The notes under the pieces: generated by a model | The model's database searches: none | What the model saw: only the letters and a program-made list of their open reading frames with translations | What the model was told of the DNA's origin: nothing | Origin: Chroococcidiopsidaceae cyanobacterium CP_BM_ER_R8_30 | GTDB lineage: Bacteria; Cyanobacteriota; Cyanobacteriia; Cyanobacteriales; Chroococcidiopsidaceae | Direction of reading: 5' to 3' | DNA length: 64,000 nt | Assembly: GCA_019244235.1 (NCBI GenBank) | Contig: JAFASY010000075.1 | Coordinates: 1-64,000, forward strand | Shown here: positions 19,797 through 29,097 of the stretch, one piece after another | How positions within the stretch are numbered: the first letter of the stretch is position 1 | How the letters are laid out: each line of letters opens with the position of its first letter | Position numbers and translations under genes: made by a program

Positions 19797-22700
19797 ATGA
19801 TTCCTCTGCGTCTCACTCTCAAAAACTTTCTCAGCTACCGCGATGCAACTCTAGACTTTAGCGGGTTGCACACTGCCTGTATCTGTGGCTCCAATGGCGC
19901 TGGGAAATCTTCTCTCCTTGAAGCGATTACATGGGCAGTCTGGGGTGAAAGCCGTGCTGCTTCAGAAGATGACGTGATCCATACAGGTGCTCAAGAATCA
20001 AGAGTTGATTTCACTTTTACCAGCAACCAGCATAACTATCGGGTCATTCGTACTCGTCAACGAGGACAGAGCAGCTCGCTGGAGTTTCAAGTTGCAACAC
20101 CTACTGGCTTTCGGTCATTAACAGAACGTGGAGTCCGCTCAACACAGCAACTGATTTTAGAACACATCAAGCTTGATTATGATACCTTCATTAATTCTGC
20201 ATACCTACGTCAGGGTCGAGCCGATGAGTTCATGCTTAAAGGTCCTAAAGAGCGCAAAGAAATTCTAGTCCAGTTGCTTAAGCTGAACCAATACGATGAA
20301 CTTGAAGAGCGGGCAAAGGACTTATCGCGGCAGTTTAAGGGTCAAACCGAGCAATTGGAGCGGAATTTGCAGTCAATGCAAACTCAGTTGCAGCAATGGG
20401 AAACAACGCAAGCGCAGTTAGCTGAGTTAGAAACCCAGTACCACCAATTGCAACAAGCCCAAGCTAACGATCAAGAAAAATTCCAAAATCTTCAAGTCTT
20501 ATCCAACCAGCGGCAAGCCTGGACTCAACAACTGACTTTTATTGAACAACAGTATCAAAATCTCACACAAGATTATGACCGCTTGCAGCGAGAATTAGCT
20601 GCAAGCGAACAGCAAGAACAGGAACTAGCAGCACTTTTAGCAGAGGAACCAGAGATTGCTGTTGGATATGCCCATTACCAAACTCTACAAACTCAGGAAG
20701 AAGCGTTTGCAGAAAAATTGCAAAAATCTTCAACAGCTCAACAACAGCGACAGCACTTACAACAGCAGTTGTTAACGCAATCTTATGAGCTTCAGCGCCA
20801 GCTACAGCATACTGAAGGTAAGTTAGAAGCATTAAAGCAACAGGAACAAGAGGTGCAGCAAACGCTGAATAAATCGGCTGAAATAGAGGCGGGATTAGCA
20901 CAACTCGCACTAGCCCGTACCCGTCTAGCTGAAATGGATCGCCTACAGCTCCAAGTTGCACCAATGCGGCAACAACGCCTCGCACTACAAAGCCAGGTAG
21001 AACGGGTGCAGGTTCGCTTACAGGCTCGTTTAGAAGAACTCCAAGCCTCTCTAAGTCAGTTGAGTAGCCAGCAGCAGCTCCAGCCCAAATTGCAGCAAGC
21101 TGTACTGGAAGTCGCAACGCGAATCGAGCAATTGGAGAAAAAACGTGTTTACCTCGAACGGGTGCGGGAAAAAGGACAGGAACGACGTCACTTTATGGAA
21201 CGCCTGCAAGCTCACCAACGTGACTATGAGAAACAGATGGGAGAATTGGAGCAAAAAATGCAGCTGCTTGGCTCTCCCAATGCGCCCTGTCCGTTGTGTG
21301 AGCGCCTCTTGGATGAACATCACTGGACACGAGTGGTGGAGAAAACTCAAGCTCAGCAACAAGAAACAGCAGAGCAATTTTGGGTTGTGCGAGAGCAACT
21401 GGCAGTTTCGGAGCGGGAAATACAGGTACTGCGGCAAGAGTATCGAGAATTATCACAAGAATTAGCAAAATACGACACCTTGCGAGAACACCGAGGGCAG
21501 TTGGCAGCTCAGCTAGCAGCTACAGATGATGCTCAGGAGCGATTGCAACAGATCCTTGCTGAAAAGCAACAGCTGGAGAAAGTTCTGCAGTTGGGTGAGT
21601 ATGCTGCCAGTGAGCAAGCAGAGCTGCGACAATTAGACTCGCAACTGGTACAACTAAGCTACGACGAACAAGACCATGCTTTAGCTCGGGGTGAGGTTGA
21701 GAGATGGCGTTGGGCTGAGATCCGGCAGGGGCAAATTAAAGACGCCCAACGGCGACAGGCACAAATCGCGGCACAACAACCAGAACTATTAGCACAGGTT
21801 GCCGAATTAACAGCAAAAATCGAGCAGCAACAATCAGAATCAGATTGTTGCAAACAGATCGGGGCTCTCGATCGCTACATCGCTGAAATCAACTATGTTC
21901 CAGAGGAGCATAATGCTATACGCGTTGCCTTGCGTGATAGCCAGTCTTGGCAACTACGCTATCAACAGCTCTGTTCAGCTTTTGCGCAGTATCCCCTTGT
22001 CCAAAAGAGATCAAAAGAGCTAACTCAGCTTTTGCAAGCAAGAGCAGCGGAAAAGCAAAGGCTCAAAGAACAAATCTCTACCCTGACTCACCAGCTCGAA
22101 GAGATGCCAGATATGGCTGCCCAAATCCAAGTTATAGAACAGCAGCTACAGGAACGACGGCAGCAACTAGATGAGCAGTTAGGTCAACTGGGTCGTCTCC
22201 AGCAGATGCTAACTCAGCTAGCAGCGCTCCAAGCTCAGTTTGAGCAGCAGCAGCAACAACTAGTAATCGTCCGGCGACAAAATCGAGTCTATCAGGAATT
22301 GGCCATGGCTTTTGGCAAAAATGGTATTCAGGCACTGATGATTGAGAACGTGTTGCCTCAGCTGGAAGCAGAAACGAATCAACTTCTTTCCCGGCTGAGT
22401 GCCAACCAGCTTCACGTTCAATTCGTGACCCAAAAAGCTGGGCGTAGCGGTCGAGCATCAGCTAAGAGACTATCAAAACTGATTGATACATTAGATATTT
22501 TGATTGCTGATGCCCGTGGCACTCGACCTTATGAAACATATTCTGGCGGGGAAGCTTTTCGGATTAATTTTGCAATTCGTCTCGCTTTGGCTAGACTACT
22601 GGCTCAGCGAGCTGGGGCAGCCTTACAACTGCTTATTGTTGATGAAGGGTTTGGGACGCAAGATCGAGAAGGCTGCGAACGATTAGTAGCTGCTATTAAT

Positions 22701-22826
22701 GCGATCTCCTCTGACTTTGCTTGCATCCTGGCTGTAACTCATATGCCCCATCTGAAAGAAGCTTTCCAAGCTCGGATTGAGGTGAGTAAAACTCAGCAGA
22801 GTTCTCGACTTAGCTTATCGATTTGA
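19797..22826 (+). CDS. sbcC: Exonuclease subunit SbcC
   Basis: The Rad50-like subunit of the SbcCD nuclease, an SMC-type ATPase that cuts DNA hairpins and protein-blocked ends. The 1009 residues show the Walker A motif GSNGAGKSS (31-39), two long Gln/Glu-rich coiled-coil arms, the zinc hook Cys498-Pro-Leu-Cys501, the ABC signature YSGGEAFRINFAI and Walker B LLIVDEGFGTQD near residue 944. The length is standard. The start is the ATG at 19797. The nuclease partner sbcD is not next to it. Codon use in the coils is strongly biased to CAA/CAG and GAG/GAA. Confidence 0.96.
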   Translation: MIPLRLTLKNFLSYRDATLDFSGLHTACICGSNGAGKSSLLEAITWAVWGESRAASEDDVIHTGAQESRVDFTFTSNQHNYRVIRTRQRGQSSSLEFQVATPTGFRSLTERGVRSTQQLILEHIKLDYDTFINSAYLRQGRADEFMLKGPKERKEILVQLLKLNQYDELEERAKDLSRQFKGQTEQLERNLQSMQTQLQQWETTQAQLAELETQYHQLQQAQANDQEKFQNLQVLSNQRQAWTQQLTFIEQQYQNLTQDYDRLQRELAASEQQEQELAALLAEEPEIAVGYAHYQTLQTQEEAFAEKLQKSSTAQQQRQHLQQQLLTQSYELQRQLQHTEGKLEALKQQEQEVQQTLNKSAEIEAGLAQLALARTRLAEMDRLQLQVAPMRQQRLALQSQVERVQVRLQARLEELQASLSQLSSQQQLQPKLQQAVLEVATRIEQLEKKRVYLERVREKGQERRHFMERLQAHQRDYEKQMGELEQKMQLLGSPNAPCPLCERLLDEHHWTRVVEKTQAQQQETAEQFWVVREQLAVSEREIQVLRQEYRELSQELAKYDTLREHRGQLAAQLAATDDAQERLQQILAEKQQLEKVLQLGEYAASEQAELRQLDSQLVQLSYDEQDHALARGEVERWRWAEIRQGQIKDAQRRQAQIAAQQPELLAQVAELTAKIEQQQSESDCCKQIGALDRYIAEINYVPEEHNAIRVALRDSQSWQLRYQQLCSAFAQYPLVQKRSKELTQLLQARAAEKQRLKEQISTLTHQLEEMPDMAAQIQVIEQQLQERRQQLDEQLGQLGRLQQMLTQLAALQAQFEQQQQQLVIVRRQNRVYQELAMAFGKNGIQALMIENVLPQLEAETNQLLSRLSANQLHVQFVTQKAGRSGRASAKRLSKLIDTLDILIADARGTRPYETYSGGEAFRINFAIRLALARLLAQRAGAALQLLIVDEGFGTQDREGCERLVAAINAISSDFACILAVTHMPHLKEAFQARIEVSKTQQSSRLSLSI

Positions 22827-22877
22827 GCTGAAGTTATTGCTACTCTCTTACTGAAGACATCAAACCAGGAAGGAATT

Positions 22878-23756
22878 ATGCAGCAAGGCTCTGCAGCTCG
22901 CGAGGATGGGAAACAAATTGTGGATGCAAAATCGACCGAGATTCAATTGCTTGTACTGGATATTGATGGCACAATCGCTGGAGAGTCTAATGAGATTCGG
23001 CAACCTGTACGCCGTGCCATCCGCTCTTGCCAAGAGCGAGGCGTTCAGGTCGCGATTGCAACTGGTCGCATGTACTGCTCAGCCTTACGCTTTCATCAAG
23101 AATCGGGCTCCACTCTCCCGCTTGTAGCATATCAAGGTGCTTGGATTCAAGACCCTGCTACTCAACAGCTTCATCGCCACTGGCCTGTTGCTAGGCAAAC
23201 AGCAGAGCAGTTGCTAGATTACTTCGAGCAACCGCAACTGCGAACTGTGCTTTCTGTCCACTTCTACATCAACGATCGGTTGTATGTTAGGGAATTAACA
23301 AAAGAAACCCAGATTTATGCAGAACGTTCTGGCATCAAACCCATTGCCGTAGGTGACTTGCGCCAAGTCTTGCAAAATGAACCGACAAAAGTTTTAGCAT
23401 TGAGCGATGACACAAATGTTATTGACCAGTTGCTGGGAACGTTACGGCGACAGTATACTCCGGCAGAGCTGTACCTCACTAAATCTGTTGCTACCTTTTT
23501 TGAAGCTACTAACCCCTTTGTTAATAAGGGAACGGGAGTTCGTTACTTGGCCGAGGAGCTTTTGGGTCTGCAAGCCGCCAATGTCATGACAATTGGTGAT
23601 AACTTTAATGATGTCGAAATGCTTGAATATGCTGGTATTGGTGTCGCAATGGGCAATGCGCCAATAGAGGTTAAGGCTGTTGCACAGTGGGTGGCTCCCA
23701 CCGTAGAACAAGATGGTGCAGCGGCTGCAATTGAAGAGTTTGTGCTGCGAACTTGA
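22878..23756 (+). CDS. Cof-type HAD family hydrolase
   Basis: A 292-residue HAD phosphatase with a type IIB (Cof) cap. Motif I is LDIDGTIAG (Asp28, Asp30), motif II ATGRM, motif III lysine in VNKGTGVRYL, and motif IV GDNFNDVEMLEYAG. Cof proteins dephosphorylate sugar phosphates, pyridoxal phosphate or flavin mononucleotide, so the substrate is open. The ATG at 22878 is preceded by AGGAAGG at about 22867-22873, a strong ribosome site. It follows sbcC by 51 bases. Confidence 0.9.
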   Translation: MQQGSAAREDGKQIVDAKSTEIQLLVLDIDGTIAGESNEIRQPVRRAIRSCQERGVQVAIATGRMYCSALRFHQESGSTLPLVAYQGAWIQDPATQQLHRHWPVARQTAEQLLDYFEQPQLRTVLSVHFYINDRLYVRELTKETQIYAERSGIKPIAVGDLRQVLQNEPTKVLALSDDTNVIDQLLGTLRRQYTPAELYLTKSVATFFEATNPFVNKGTGVRYLAEELLGLQAANVMTIGDNFNDVEMLEYAGIGVAMGNAPIEVKAVAQWVAPTVEQDGAAAAIEEFVLRT

Positions 23757-23758
23757 GG

Positions 23759-23811
23759 TCAGAAAGGGTACCGACGACTGACCGTGTTTCGTCTCGGTAC
23801 CCTGACTGGTT
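23759..23811. terminator. Long hairpin after the Cof hydrolase gene
   Basis: AGGGTACCGA (23765-23774) and TCGGTACCCT (23794-23803) form a perfect 10-bp stem, which continues inward (CGA with TCG) and outward (TCAG with CTGA) over small bulges. It begins two bases after the stop codon. There is no T run, so it could end transcription, protect the mRNA 3' end or be a mobile repeat. Confidence 0.5.
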
Positions 23812-24223
23812 CGCTCCTCACACGACCTTCATCTTAACTGAAGTCGAATGGTTTTCAGATTTTTTTAACAAAAATTTATGTCTTGGGGAGGTGAGGGATC
23901 GAGGTTATGCAAAAGTCTAGTGCCTGTGGCAGATGATAGCCTTCACTTAGTAGTAAACCCTGAGACAAACTTTAATCCTGTAGCATGAGTTAATTAGTTA
24001 CATCTACCTTTTGGCATAAGTACTAGTAGCACTGATGAACATGAAAACTATACAAAATTTAGTAAATGTGAAGTAAACTTTGTTACTATGATGTACAGTA
24101 AAAGCAAGTTCAGAGTGAAGCTAACTTTGTGTTCAAGCTTGAGGAGTGAAGCCTAGCCTGCTGCCACATGGACACCCACAAGTCTCTTCCGACTTCCATA
24201 TTCATAGACAACCCGCTTCGACT

Positions 24224-24940
24224 ATGCATTCTCCATCAATTTCAGAGCCATCACGACCTTTCCTGACTTGGCAACGTATTCTTGACTGGTCTCAAGAGCA
24301 TTACCGATTTCGTACCTTTAGCAAAGATGAGCGCATTCCTGCCCGACCTGGGCTACTATATCTAGTGCAACGGGGTGCCGTCCGACTTGTAGGTGTTGCC
24401 CAAGTTAGCACAGCAAGTCAGTTAACGTCTCGAAGGATTAACAGAACTCCAGAAGAAGCTTTTTTAGGTTTCGTGGGAGCAGGACAGCCCTTTGAGATTG
24501 TTGCTCAATCACCCTTTACACTTCAAAGCTATGCCCATGTTGACCAAACTGCTGTTGTGTGGATGTACTGGCACGATTTAGACAACTGGCCTCATTTCCG
24601 GCGCGAGGTCATGGAGGCGTTCCGCTACCAGCACCAGCGTAAGCTTTTATGGCTGAGCGCACTAGGGCAGAGGCGAACAATTGATCGGCTCTTAGGGTTT
24701 CTGACCTTGCTAATTGAAGAGTATGGAGAACCCTCTATGAGTGACACAGATCCTGATGTGTTGCGGGGTTACTGTCTACCCTTCCCTCTCACTCATGCCC
24801 AAATTGGTAGCGCTATTGGCTCAACGCGAGTCACTGTAACTCGTCTTATGGGTAAACTTCGTCAACGCGGCTTACTCATTACCCAATCAGATAACCTCAT
24901 CTGCCTGCCAGCTGACTCTATTACCAAGAGTAGCGGTTGA
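24224..24940 (+). CDS. Crp/Fnr family transcriptional regulator
   Basis: A regulator of 238 residues with an N-terminal cyclic-nucleotide-type beta-roll (about 20-140; GLLYLVQRGAVRLVG) and a C-terminal winged helix at about 185-215, LTHAQIGSAIGSTRVTVTRL, close to the recognition helix of the nitrogen regulator NtcA. It is not NtcA itself: the sensing domain differs and lacks clear cAMP phosphate-binding residues. Ligand and targets are unknown. I chose the ATG at 24224 (MHSPSISEPS); an upstream GTG at 24146 adds 26 residues. It is convergent with the kinase gene, one base apart. A long upstream region of over 450 bases leaves room for complex control. Confidence 0.85.
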   Translation: MHSPSISEPSRPFLTWQRILDWSQEHYRFRTFSKDERIPARPGLLYLVQRGAVRLVGVAQVSTASQLTSRRINRTPEEAFLGFVGAGQPFEIVAQSPFTLQSYAHVDQTAVVWMYWHDLDNWPHFRREVMEAFRYQHQRKLLWLSALGQRRTIDRLLGFLTLLIEEYGEPSMSDTDPDVLRGYCLPFPLTHAQIGSAIGSTRVTVTRLMGKLRQRGLLITQSDNLICLPADSITKSSG

Positions 24941-24941
24941 A

Positions 24942-27026
24942 CTAGCGGATTCTGACAAATCCAGCTTGTCGAATCAATTCCTGCCCCTGATTGGTCAGCA
25001 GTAGGTTAGCATAAGCTTCGCCTGCTCGCTGAGCAATCTCACCGTTTTGTTTGACAATTACAAACAGCTGACGAGTAATTGGGTACTGACCATTTTTAAA
25101 AGCAACTTCGTTTAGCTGGTTACGCTGGCTAGGGCATTGGGAAAGAGGAATAAAAGGTTCGCGGTATGGTGGAACCAGTGCATCAGATCTACTGCCCAGT
25201 GGCAGGGGTCTAACGCTACACTGACCAACGATTTCTGGTGCAGACGCGTAGTAAATATACCCTAAGTTGTTTGCTACTGCTCTTAGCGCTTGAGTCGTTG
25301 TAGTAATGAACTTGACATTTTTACTGAAGTTCTGACCACCCAAAACGTTATCAACGAAAAATTCAACTGTACCGCTGTCTGCTAGGCGACGAGAGTAAGG
25401 TGTAATAGGCAAATTCGGACCGCCAACCTGATCCCAGTTGACCAATCGTCCACTGTAGATACCCTTTAGCTGGGCGACGGTTAGACCAGGAATTTTGAGG
25501 TTAGGGTTGATGACAACTGCAATCCCATCAATTGCCACTGGAATTTCTTGAAGAGCGAAACCCCTAGCCTGAGCTTGCTGGTATTCCTGGTTTTGAATCG
25601 GGCGAGAGGATTGAGAAAAAGTCAATTGGTCATTTAACAGCATTTTTATCCCAGTGCCAGAGCCAGGTGCCTCATTAATTGGTTGTGTATAGCGCAGCTG
25701 AAACTGTGGCCAGACGGTTTGAATAACTGGGTCAGCTGTTTGTCGGATAGGTGCCCAAGTTGTACTTCCACCTTCACTAAATAGTCCACTAGGGACATTT
25801 TTTACTGCAGCAAAAGTTTTGGCGCTGCTAGAAGGCAGAGGTGCAGGTGTAATTGACCCTTTGTTCGCTTCAGTGTCAGGTGATGCAGACGTTGTATTGA
25901 TACCAAAATGCCCCCCAATACCCCTGTGAATGAACCACCAGATACCGCCTCCTAGCAAACCTATGGCAACAATCAAGAGGGCTAAAACGAGTACAGGTGG
26001 CTGAGGACGTGCTGGGCTCAACCTGGTTCTAACTGGTGGAGCTGGTGGGGGACTTACTGAGGTTGGCAGGGTTGGTGAGCTTAGAGCAGATAAAACCTCC
26101 TGTGCTGACTGAAAGCGTTGATTCGGTGCGGGCGATAGCATCCGGTCTAGAATATTGGCTAGACGATCGTGCACCTGAGTATAAGACCGCCAGTTCCACT
26201 CATTCTTGTAGGCATCGTATAATTCATTTGGCTCTTTGCCAGTTAGCAGTGTTAAACAAGTTACAGCCAAGGCATATAAGTCTGTTGATGGGTAAATTTC
26301 TCCCCCTGCCATTTGTTCTGGTGGGGCAAACCCAATAGAAAAAATTCCAGTTGAACGCTGAGATGCTGTGCCAGCTACTTTTGCCAATTGCTTGACTGCA
26401 CCAAAATCTAATAGGTAAAGTTGACGACTGCGAGCATTGCGCATAATGTTGGAGGGCTTAATGTCCCGATGAATAGAGCCCTGCTCGTGAACAAACTTTA
26501 GTACTGGTAGGATAGCCTGTAAGACTTCCATTACTTCTGTTTCAGAGAATTTGCCTTTTTGCTTCAACTCTTCCTCTAAGTTTTGCCCATCGATAAACTC
26601 TTGCACTAGATAAAAAAACTTTTCCGGGTGTGAGGAAAAAGGAGAGGGAACAGTCACCTCAAAGAAGGCAAATAATTCGGGAATTTGTTCGTTGCGTCTC
26701 CCTAAAGTCTCTAAAGCTTCTGCTTCCCGTTCAAATAAATTCTGCGCAGTTTGCAACTGCTCTGGGGTCAAGTCGCCAGCAGGCTTAAACTGCTTAACTA
26801 CGCAGCGACGGAATTTGGGGGTATAGCGGTCATAGGCTAAGAATGCTGCACCAAATCCCCCTCGACCTAACAAGTTTAAGGGAATATAGCGTCCTACTAA
26901 AATCAGGGGCATCCCACAGGTAGTACAGTACTTCTGTTGGACTGTCTTTAGTATGGCGCTATCGTCCATGTCAGTAAAATAATTCTGAGGACGGGGGCAA
27001 CTGGGACGAGTGCAGTAAACTTCCAT
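24942..27026 (-). CDS. Membrane Ser/Thr protein kinase fused to a PstS-like phosphate-binding domain
   Basis: A 694-residue fusion. Residues 5-37 hold a four-cysteine zinc-ribbon-like motif (CTRPSC, CTTCG). The kinase follows: glycine loop LGRGGFGAAF, Lys78 in VVKQF, HRDIKPSN with Asp188, and DFGAVKQ with Asp207; the domain ends near 315. A Pro-rich linker leads to one membrane helix (about 345-366), so the kinase is cytoplasmic. The outer part (about 430-694) looks like a PstS-type substrate-binding protein (GSGTGIKMLL, GIYSGRLVNWDQVGG, DSGTVEFFVDNVLGG). Similar fusions exist in cyanobacteria; sensing of phosphate or another anion is inference. The ATG is at 27024-27026. Confidence 0.88.
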   Translation of the reverse strand: MEVYCTRPSCPRPQNYFTDMDDSAILKTVQQKYCTTCGMPLILVGRYIPLNLLGRGGFGAAFLAYDRYTPKFRRCVVKQFKPAGDLTPEQLQTAQNLFEREAEALETLGRRNEQIPELFAFFEVTVPSPFSSHPEKFFYLVQEFIDGQNLEEELKQKGKFSETEVMEVLQAILPVLKFVHEQGSIHRDIKPSNIMRNARSRQLYLLDFGAVKQLAKVAGTASQRSTGIFSIGFAPPEQMAGGEIYPSTDLYALAVTCLTLLTGKEPNELYDAYKNEWNWRSYTQVHDRLANILDRMLSPAPNQRFQSAQEVLSALSSPTLPTSVSPPPAPPVRTRLSPARPQPPVLVLALLIVAIGLLGGGIWWFIHRGIGGHFGINTTSASPDTEANKGSITPAPLPSSSAKTFAAVKNVPSGLFSEGGSTTWAPIRQTADPVIQTVWPQFQLRYTQPINEAPGSGTGIKMLLNDQLTFSQSSRPIQNQEYQQAQARGFALQEIPVAIDGIAVVINPNLKIPGLTVAQLKGIYSGRLVNWDQVGGPNLPITPYSRRLADSGTVEFFVDNVLGGQNFSKNVKFITTTTQALRAVANNLGYIYYASAPEIVGQCSVRPLPLGSRSDALVPPYREPFIPLSQCPSQRNQLNEVAFKNGQYPITRQLFVIVKQNGEIAQRAGEAYANLLLTNQGQELIRQAGFVRIR

Positions 27027-27044
27027 TTCCCTACACCCTGTTGA

Positions 27045-28058
27045 TTAACTTCCTGCTGAATGCGGCAATGCCGCGTCCATTGTCTCGGCTGTCTCGGCTA
27101 CAGTTGATGATGCCTCCAATATATCTCTACTCCATCCTGGTCTAGCAAACTGAGGCAGAATTTCTCGGCTGAAGGCTTCAGCGGCCTTGGAGCGATAGCG
27201 ATTGGGGTTAAAAATGACAGATAGAGTCCGCTTAACAACAACTCCTTCAATCACAGCACAGTGAAGCATTCCCGTCTGTAACTCTTTAGCGATCGCACTG
27301 GTTGAGACAAAGGCAGCCCCTAATCCTGCTTGCACCGCGTTTTTAATCGCTTCTATAGAGTTGAGTTCCATCTCAACCTTAAAGCGACGTGTATCGAGAC
27401 CACAGCGAGTTAAGACTTGATCGATCACTTTGCGAATTGTGGATTGGGAATCGAGGGTAATGAACTGGAGTTTGTAGAGATCATCTTTTTGGATGGTTTG
27501 CAGTTTAGCCAATGGATGAAAAATCGGTAGAATTAGCGCCAGTTCATCTTCAGCATAGGGAAGAATTTCTAGTGAATCTTGAAGTTCGCTTGGCACCTCA
27601 CCTCCAATAATCGCCAAGTCTACCTGACCATTTGCCACACTCCAAGCAGTTCGGCGCGTAGAGTGAACGTGCAATTGGACTGCCACATCTGGATACTGTT
27701 GCCGGAATATGCCAATCATCCGGGGCAGGAGATACGTGCCTGTTGTTTGGGAAGCACCAACAATCAGGGTACCGCCTTGGAGATTTTGCAAATCTTCGAT
27801 AGCACGACAGGTTTCTTGACAGAGAGTGAGGATTTTTTCACCATAGCTAAGCAAAAGGTAACCTGCTTCCGTCAATTGTGCCCTTCGTCCTCCTCGGTCA
27901 AATAACGGTACATCCAACTGTCGCTCTAAGTTCTGCACTTGTAGGCTCACTGCTGGTTGGGAAACGTAGAGACTGTCGGCTGCACGCTTAAAGCTCCCTT
28001 CGGCAGCGATCGCCTTGAGAATGCGTAACTGATCTAAAGTGAAAGGAAGGTCAGACAT
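27045..28058 (-). CDS. rbcR: LysR family regulator, RbcR/Ycf30-like
   Basis: A 337-residue LysR regulator with an N-terminal winged helix ([40 protein letters not shown]) and the effector domain from about residue 95 ([19 protein letters not shown]). The sequence is close to the cyanobacterial and plastid RbcR group, which activates Rubisco genes and belongs with CmpR and NdhR among the CO2-responsive LysR proteins; NdhR or CmpR remain possible by eye. I used the ATG at 28056-28058 ([10 protein letters not shown]) rather than a TTG upstream. It is divergent from the NnrU gene, with an 8-bp inverted repeat between, and lies close to ndhF-ndhD. Confidence 0.85.
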   Translation of the reverse strand: MSDLPFTLDQLRILKAIAAEGSFKRAADSLYVSQPAVSLQVQNLERQLDVPLFDRGGRRAQLTEAGYLLLSYGEKILTLCQETCRAIEDLQNLQGGTLIVGASQTTGTYLLPRMIGIFRQQYPDVAVQLHVHSTRRTAWSVANGQVDLAIIGGEVPSELQDSLEILPYAEDELALILPIFHPLAKLQTIQKDDLYKLQFITLDSQSTIRKVIDQVLTRCGLDTRRFKVEMELNSIEAIKNAVQAGLGAAFVSTSAIAKELQTGMLHCAVIEGVVVKRTLSVIFNPNRYRSKAAEAFSREILPQFARPGWSRDILEASSTVAETAETMDAALPHSAGS

Positions 28059-28158
28059 ACGGCTAAGCTTACAAAGAAGGAGCGATTGAGGCAACCAGCA
28101 TTCTCACTAAGCTGATGCTGCTGGGCTTTGGGTAGTTGGCTGCTCTAGAGATTGACAC

Positions 28159-28204
28159 TAACACAACATTCTGTCTAAATTCTTCTTTTGATCAATTTGT
28201 GTTA
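28159..28204. promoter_or_regulatory. Inverted repeat in the lysR-nnrU divergent region
   Basis: TAACACAA (28159-28166) and TTGTGTTA (28197-28204) are exact inverted copies separated by 30 bases in the 180-base region between the LysR gene and the NnrU gene. LysR regulators usually bind imperfect dyads next to their own gene, so this is a candidate operator pair. A chance match of this size in an AT-rich region cannot be excluded. Confidence 0.4.
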
Positions 28205-28238
28205 CTGGTTGTACTGAACTTGACTTCCTGCATTGAAC

Positions 28239-28955
28239 ATGGAGTTTACGAATTGGTTAACACCTAGCCACTTCATTATGATGGGGCTGTTGTTAGGGTT
28301 CGCGCTGACCCACAGTGGGCTTGCGGCACTACGCCCTTGGGCGGAGAAACGGATTGGTCCGCGTCTATACCGCATCTTATTTGCCTCTGCCAGCTTGTCA
28401 CAAGCTGTTGTGATGATCGTCTATTTCTTCAACCATCGTTACGATGGCTATAGGCTATGGCAGATGCAAAGCGTTCCCGGAATACAGCCTCTGGTGTGGA
28501 TACTATCAGCAGTCTCCTTTTTATTTCTGTATCCAGCTACATTTAATCTGCTAGAGATTGCTGCCATTCAAAAACCCCAGGTTCACCTTTATGAAACTGG
28601 GATTATTCGTGTAACCCGCCATCCTCAGATGGTGGGACAGGTGATTTGGTGCATAGCTCATACCCTTTGGCTTGGTACCACTTTCACCTGCATGACTTCA
28701 GTTGGATTGATACTGCACCATCTGTTTGGGGTCTGGCACGGGGATCGCAGGCTACAGGCACGCTATGGACAAGCATTCGTAAGTCTCAAACAGCGCACCT
28801 CCGCCATTCCCTTTCTCGCTATTTACCAGGGACAGCAATCCTTCGTGTGGCAAGAATTTCTTCGCCCTGCTTACCTGGGTGTTGCTACTTTTGTCCTCCT
28901 GCTGTGGTGGTCCCATCCTCTGCTGATTCAGTTGACAAGTCAACTTAGTTGGTAA
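28239..28955 (+). CDS. NnrU family membrane protein (Z-ISO-like)
   Basis: A 238-residue integral membrane protein with about six hydrophobic segments (for example MMGLLLGFALTHSGLAAL and VWILSAVSFLFLYPATF). The motifs HSGLA, RHPQMVGQVIW and HLFGVWHGDRRLQARYG belong to the NnrU family, whose best-known member is the heme-dependent 15-cis-zeta-carotene isomerase Z-ISO of plants. In a cyanobacterium a role in carotenoid synthesis is plausible but not shown. The ATG at 28239 is chosen; a TTG lies two codons upstream. It is divergent from the LysR gene. Confidence 0.85.
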   Translation: MEFTNWLTPSHFIMMGLLLGFALTHSGLAALRPWAEKRIGPRLYRILFASASLSQAVVMIVYFFNHRYDGYRLWQMQSVPGIQPLVWILSAVSFLFLYPATFNLLEIAAIQKPQVHLYETGIIRVTRHPQMVGQVIWCIAHTLWLGTTFTCMTSVGLILHHLFGVWHGDRRLQARYGQAFVSLKQRTSAIPFLAIYQGQQSFVWQEFLRPAYLGVATFVLLLWWSHPLLIQLTSQLSW

Positions 28956-29097
28956 AGGAAGGTAGGGAATTTCCCCATTGACAGAGGATTGATTCAGGAT
29001 TGATAATCTGTTGATAATCGAAAGCTAAAATGCGATCCCGACTCGGTATAGGATAGTTCAAAATTGATAAAAAAGGTGATTAAAGTGCAGGGGGATC

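Noticed and set aside
20563-21117. 184-codon minus-strand frame inside sbcC
   Set aside because: Antisense shadow of the CAG/CAA-rich coiled-coil codons, giving Val/Leu/Ala-rich nonsense.
24060-24145. Possible NtcA site (GTA-N8-TAC) upstream of the Crp/Fnr gene
   Set aside because: Several GTA and TAC triplets occur but none at the required 8-base spacing.
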